A stretch of 21,059 nt of DNA from a virus. The notes under the pieces were generated by a model that was not told the origin of the DNA, searched no databases, and saw nothing but the letters and a program-made list of their open reading frames with translations. The position numbers were made by a program, and so were the translations under genes. Positions 18,260 to 21,059 of the stretch are shown in pieces. The stretch spans positions 1 to 21,059 of IMG/VR virus record IMGVR_UViG_3300049225_000154, one strand, 5' to 3'. Positions within the stretch are counted from its first letter, which is position 1; the number at the start of each line of letters is the position of its first letter.

Positions 18260-20093
18260 AGTAAAACTACAGCTAACAGCGCAAGATAAGACAGCGGCTG
18301 CATTCAATTCGCTTAACAAAAAGTTAGGCGGTCTTAATAAATCAATAGGCGCTTCAGTAACTAAGATCGCAAAGATCGGCGCAGCATTTGGTGCTGCTGG
18401 CGTTGCTGCTGGTGTAGCCTTGACCAAGGCATCAATGGCATCTGTCGATGCTTTAGCAAAGACTTCTGATCGGTTAGGTATAGCCACAGAAAAACTAGCC
18501 GGTCTTCAACACGCTGCAAGCCTTGCGGGTGTAGAAAATAGAACCCTAGAAAAATCACTTCAGAATCTAGCCGTTGGCGTTAGTGACGCTGCCGATGGAA
18601 CTGGTGTCGCTAAGGATGCACTGCTTGAACTTGGTCTTAGTGCTGGTATTTTGGAGCAGTTGCCATTAGATCAACAGATGCTTGAAGTCGCTGACGCGAT
18701 GCAAGGTGTTAAGAATCAAGCTGATAAGGTCAGAATCGCTACAGATTTATTCGGCGCTAGGGGTGTATCTGTTTTAAACATGATCGGCAGTGGTTCTGAA
18801 AACCTTACAAAGATGGCAGAAGAAGCTGAACATTTGGGACTTGCGATTTCAAGGGTTGACGCTGCCAAGATTGAAGCTGCAAATGATCAGGTCACAAAAG
18901 CGAAAAGTGTATTCACTGGTCTAGGTAATCAACTTGCCACAGCGTTTAGTCCTATCATTAACGAAGTTGCCACTAGCTTTTATCAGGCAGCACTTGATAC
19001 CGAAGGTTTCGGCAATATAGGCCAAGACGTAGCAGAGGCTTTGGTTAGGGGATTCGGCACTTTCCTTGATACCTTGCAGATGATCAAGCATGGGATCATG
19101 GCGGTCGAGCTGATTGCCTTAAAAGCCAAAAAAAGTTTTCAAGATGTTTTTGAGCCATCGGCGGCTATGTCTGAATTCGTTAAGCAAGAAAAGCAAATGC
19201 GAATCGCGTTGATGAAAGGCGAAATGAGCCAAAAAGAATTTACTCTTTGGCAGATAGACGCGCAGAAAAGATTAAGGGACGGAACGTTTCTTGCGAACGG
19301 TGCGATCAAAGAAGGCGCACAAGAAACGCAAGCAGCAATTGACGCTTTAGTTTTAGAAATGGCGGCCCTAACATCTCAAGCACTGCCAAGCGATAGAATT
19401 GAACTTCTATATAACAGAATCATTGCTAAAGCCGAAGAAGCAGGGCAAGCGATTGCGGATAATAGTCCTGCAAAAATATTAGAAGATAGCGCAGGAGAAG
19501 GCGTTGAAACTGTTGTCAAGAAATTAACCTTCTTAGAAAAGACTGCGATAGAAGGAAGCAAACGACGAACAGAATTTGAAGCTAAGTCAATGACTGAACA
19601 AACAAGCCATGTATTAGGCGAATTGAACAATCAGTTTTCAGGCATAGCGGCAAACAATAAAAAACTGTTCGCACTGAACAAAGCCTTTCAGATAGCCCAA
19701 GCGGTAATGCAGACTTATCAGGGTGCAACGTTAGCCCTTTCAAGTTATCCACCACCACTATCCTTTATCATGGCTGGCGCACAAGTCGCTTCTGGTCTTG
19801 GTCAAGTCGCACAGATTCGCGCACAATCATTTGAAGGCGGTGGTTTTACTGGTCGAGGTGCAAGATCTGGTGGCATGGATGGCAAGGGTGGTTTCCCTGC
19901 AATGCTTCATCCGAATGAATCTGTGATAGATCACACCAAAGGCCAAGCCGGTGGAATCACTATCATTAATAACGTAGATGCAAGCGGTGCTGATGCCAAC
20001 GTAGACATGAAGATCCGAGCAGCAATGCAGCAGACATCACAGCAGACTGTCGCCACGATTCAAGACCTAATGCGTAGAAGGCGTTTCGTATGA
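18249..20093 (+). CDS. Tail tape measure protein
   Basis: A 614-residue, mostly helical, Ala/Gly/Lys-rich protein. Features: an N-terminal coiled segment (LQLTAQDKTAAAFNSLNKKL), a hydrophobic glycine-rich patch at about 43-60 (GAAFGAAGVAAGVALTKA), SDRLGIATEKLAGLQHAASL typical of tape measures, and a late hydrophobic part (QIAQAVMQTYQGATLALSSY, PPPLSFIMAGAQVASG) followed by a GGxxGxG stretch. It sets tail length; at about 0.15 nm per residue this predicts a tail of roughly 90 nm. The start is GTG with GAGGTG 7 nt upstream. Confidence 0.93.
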   Translation: MAREVKLQLTAQDKTAAAFNSLNKKLGGLNKSIGASVTKIAKIGAAFGAAGVAAGVALTKASMASVDALAKTSDRLGIATEKLAGLQHAASLAGVENRTLEKSLQNLAVGVSDAADGTGVAKDALLELGLSAGILEQLPLDQQMLEVADAMQGVKNQADKVRIATDLFGARGVSVLNMIGSGSENLTKMAEEAEHLGLAISRVDAAKIEAANDQVTKAKSVFTGLGNQLATAFSPIINEVATSFYQAALDTEGFGNIGQDVAEALVRGFGTFLDTLQMIKHGIMAVELIALKAKKSFQDVFEPSAAMSEFVKQEKQMRIALMKGEMSQKEFTLWQIDAQKRLRDGTFLANGAIKEGAQETQAAIDALVLEMAALTSQALPSDRIELLYNRIIAKAEEAGQAIADNSPAKILEDSAGEGVETVVKKLTFLEKTAIEGSKRRTEFEAKSMTEQTSHVLGELNNQFSGIAANNKKLFALNKAFQIAQAVMQTYQGATLALSSYPPPLSFIMAGAQVASGLGQVAQIRAQSFEGGGFTGRGARSGGMDGKGGFPAMLHPNESVIDHTKGQAGGITIINNVDASGADANVDMKIRAAMQQTSQQTVATIQDLMRRRRFV

Positions 20094-20848
20094 CCACTTA
20101 CAGTTTCCCATCAATAACGCCATCATCCAGCACGTTTGAACTGGTGACGAATACAAGGACGTTTCAAAGTCCATTGACCAACGCGGTTCAGACGGTGGCT
20201 AGAAAAGGTTCGCTTTGGAAAGCATCGCTTCAGTTCAACAATCTTTCGGGTGATGATCGTGCAGTGATGCAAGCATTCTTGACTAAGTTAAACGGTCAGG
20301 AGCATCGGTTCTTCTTGCCTGATCATTCCTATACTAAACGAGGCGCAGCGGCGACGGTAACAGTCAATGCGGGTGCGTTTGTCACTGGTACTATTTACGT
20401 CATCGCCGTGGTCGGAACAACTGATTTCACGGCTATCGGTGCATCAGCAAACACCGTCGGAATCGTGTTCACTGCAACGGGTGCGGGATCTGGCACAGGG
20501 TCAGCGACTGCTAATAATCTATTCGTTGCGGGTGCTGGTCAGACTGGATCGACGTTAAACGTAGACAATGCTTCTTTGAATACGACGAACTATCTTCGTG
20601 CTGGTGATTACATCGCATTCAATAATGAGCTTCACATGGTCACAGATGATGTGGATTCAACGGGAACGGGTACAGTAGCAATACCTATAGCGCCACCGAT
20701 CAGGAAGCCAACTGACAATAATGATCTGGTTGATTTTCTATATCCGGTCTTAGGCGTGTTCATGCTTGCTGGATCTACGTCTTGGGATAACCAAGCAGGG
20801 ATCATTTCATCGTTCACAGTTGAAGCCGTCGAGGACGTTCTAGCATGA
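20090..20848 (+). CDS. Distal tail/minor tail protein with inserted GTTDFT-type module
   Basis: A 252-residue baseplate-region protein that follows the tape measure. The N-terminal part (FPSITPSSSTFELVTNTRTF...LWKASLQFNNLSGDDRAVMQ) and the C-terminal part (VAGAGQTGSTLNVDN, LRAGDYIAFNNELHMVTDDV) fit a conserved phage tail family. Between them, residues about 97-140 form a Gly/Thr/Ala-rich unit (FVTGTIYVIAVVGTTDFTAI, GASANTVGIVFTATGAGSGT) known as a recurring module in many, often marine, phage structural proteins. It splits the otherwise continuous family sequence and is probably a surface-exposed insertion. The stop overlaps the next start (ATGA). Confidence 0.75.
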   Translation: MTTYSFPSITPSSSTFELVTNTRTFQSPLTNAVQTVARKGSLWKASLQFNNLSGDDRAVMQAFLTKLNGQEHRFFLPDHSYTKRGAAATVTVNAGAFVTGTIYVIAVVGTTDFTAIGASANTVGIVFTATGAGSGTGSATANNLFVAGAGQTGSTLNVDNASLNTTNYLRAGDYIAFNNELHMVTDDVDSTGTGTVAIPIAPPIRKPTDNNDLVDFLYPVLGVFMLAGSTSWDNQAGIISSFTVEAVEDVLA

Positions 20849-21059
20849 GCAGGGGATTTCCTACAAACGTAGCAACGGCGTTAGCCCAGCAGCATGTTGC
20901 AATTGTCAGTTTCGCAAAGCTAGAGTTCCCCAGCGGGACAGTATACGTTCATAACTCACTAGGAACATATACTTGGGGTGGTCAAGACTGGCTTGGTGTT
21001 GGTGATCTAGGTTCTATCAGCCCAGTCGAAGAAGGTATCGACGTTAGCCCTTATGCAAT
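20845..21059 (+). CDS. Tail protein, 5' part only (cut by window end)
   Basis: The first 71 residues of a gene that runs off the right edge. MSRGFPTNVATALAQQHVAI, then FPSGTVYVHNSLGTYTWGGQ and DWLGVGDLGSISPVEEGIDV match the start of the baseplate/tail-tip family that usually follows this distal tail gene in siphoviruses (DUF2163-like opening: a strand pair, then W.G.G.L..IS.veE). It starts in an ATGA overlap, so it belongs to the same operon. Full function cannot be given without the rest. Confidence 0.65.
   Translation, partial: MSRGFPTNVATALAQQHVAIVSFAKLEFPSGTVYVHNSLGTYTWGGQDWLGVGDLGSISPVEEGIDVSPYA

Noticed and set aside
1-21059. CRISPR array, insertion sequence, integrase or attachment site
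   Set aside because: No regularly spaced repeats, transposase, integrase or att-like duplication of a tRNA end was seen.

Overview
The window is a piece of a tailed double-stranded DNA phage genome (Caudoviricetes) or prophage. All 40 genes described here, 39 of them complete, lie on the + strand. They are tightly packed, many with ATGA or TAATG stop/start overlaps, and many carry a GGAGAAG-type ribosome binding site. The packaging and virion genes follow the phage lambda order: small and large terminase, gpW-like, portal, protease plus capsid, FII-like, U-like, tail tube, G/GT chaperones, tape measure, distal tail. A long, flexible, non-contractile tail is therefore expected. NinB, NinG, an ERF annealing protein, a YqaJ exonuclease and sigma70-type promoters suggest a proteobacterial host. 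This is inference from gene content. No integrase or clear lysogeny repressor is visible, so lifestyle cannot be decided.

Layout. 1-3400: a recombination and replication cassette (ERF, YqaJ exonuclease, a small protein with an SSB-like tail, NinB, NinG, an HNH/recombinase-domain fusion, two small HTH proteins, DUF3310). 3400-3640: a gene-poor stretch with a structured inverted repeat. 3640-6670: a small ORF, a PD-(D/E)XK-like nuclease, a hypothetical gene, an SF2 helicase and a stand-alone primase zinc finger. 6670-8900: an accessory block of small genes. 8900-9660: a promoter followed by a putative papain-like protein and two tiny ORFs. 9688 to the end: packaging, head and tail genes, cut off in a tail gene at the right edge.

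The most interesting region is 6980-7360. Two complete hammerhead self-cleaving ribozymes, one type III (6988-7037) and one type I (7296-7345), sit on either side of a single 80-residue ORF. The conserved core, the cleavage triplet and all three stems can be read directly in both. Cleavage at both would release a 348-nt RNA (6993-7340) carrying the whole ORF with its ribosome binding site. Its ends would be ligatable, and joining them would rebuild a hammerhead. The two cleavage sites lie in near-identical direct repeats.

A second system is a set of four promoters (before 72, 4332, 6763 and 8971) that share an AGTAAAC box. This looks like a phage regulon controlled by one DNA-binding protein. 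Other notable points are a triple fusion of an N-terminal domain, an S78 protease and a capsid protein with in-frame internal start sites at both domain borders, an A AAA AAC slippery site in the tail chaperone gene, a gpZ-like gene displaced in front of the terminase, and a terminase small subunit whose N-terminal DNA-binding domain is missing but which has an AT-hook-like tail. All calls come from reading the sequence; no database or folding program was used.
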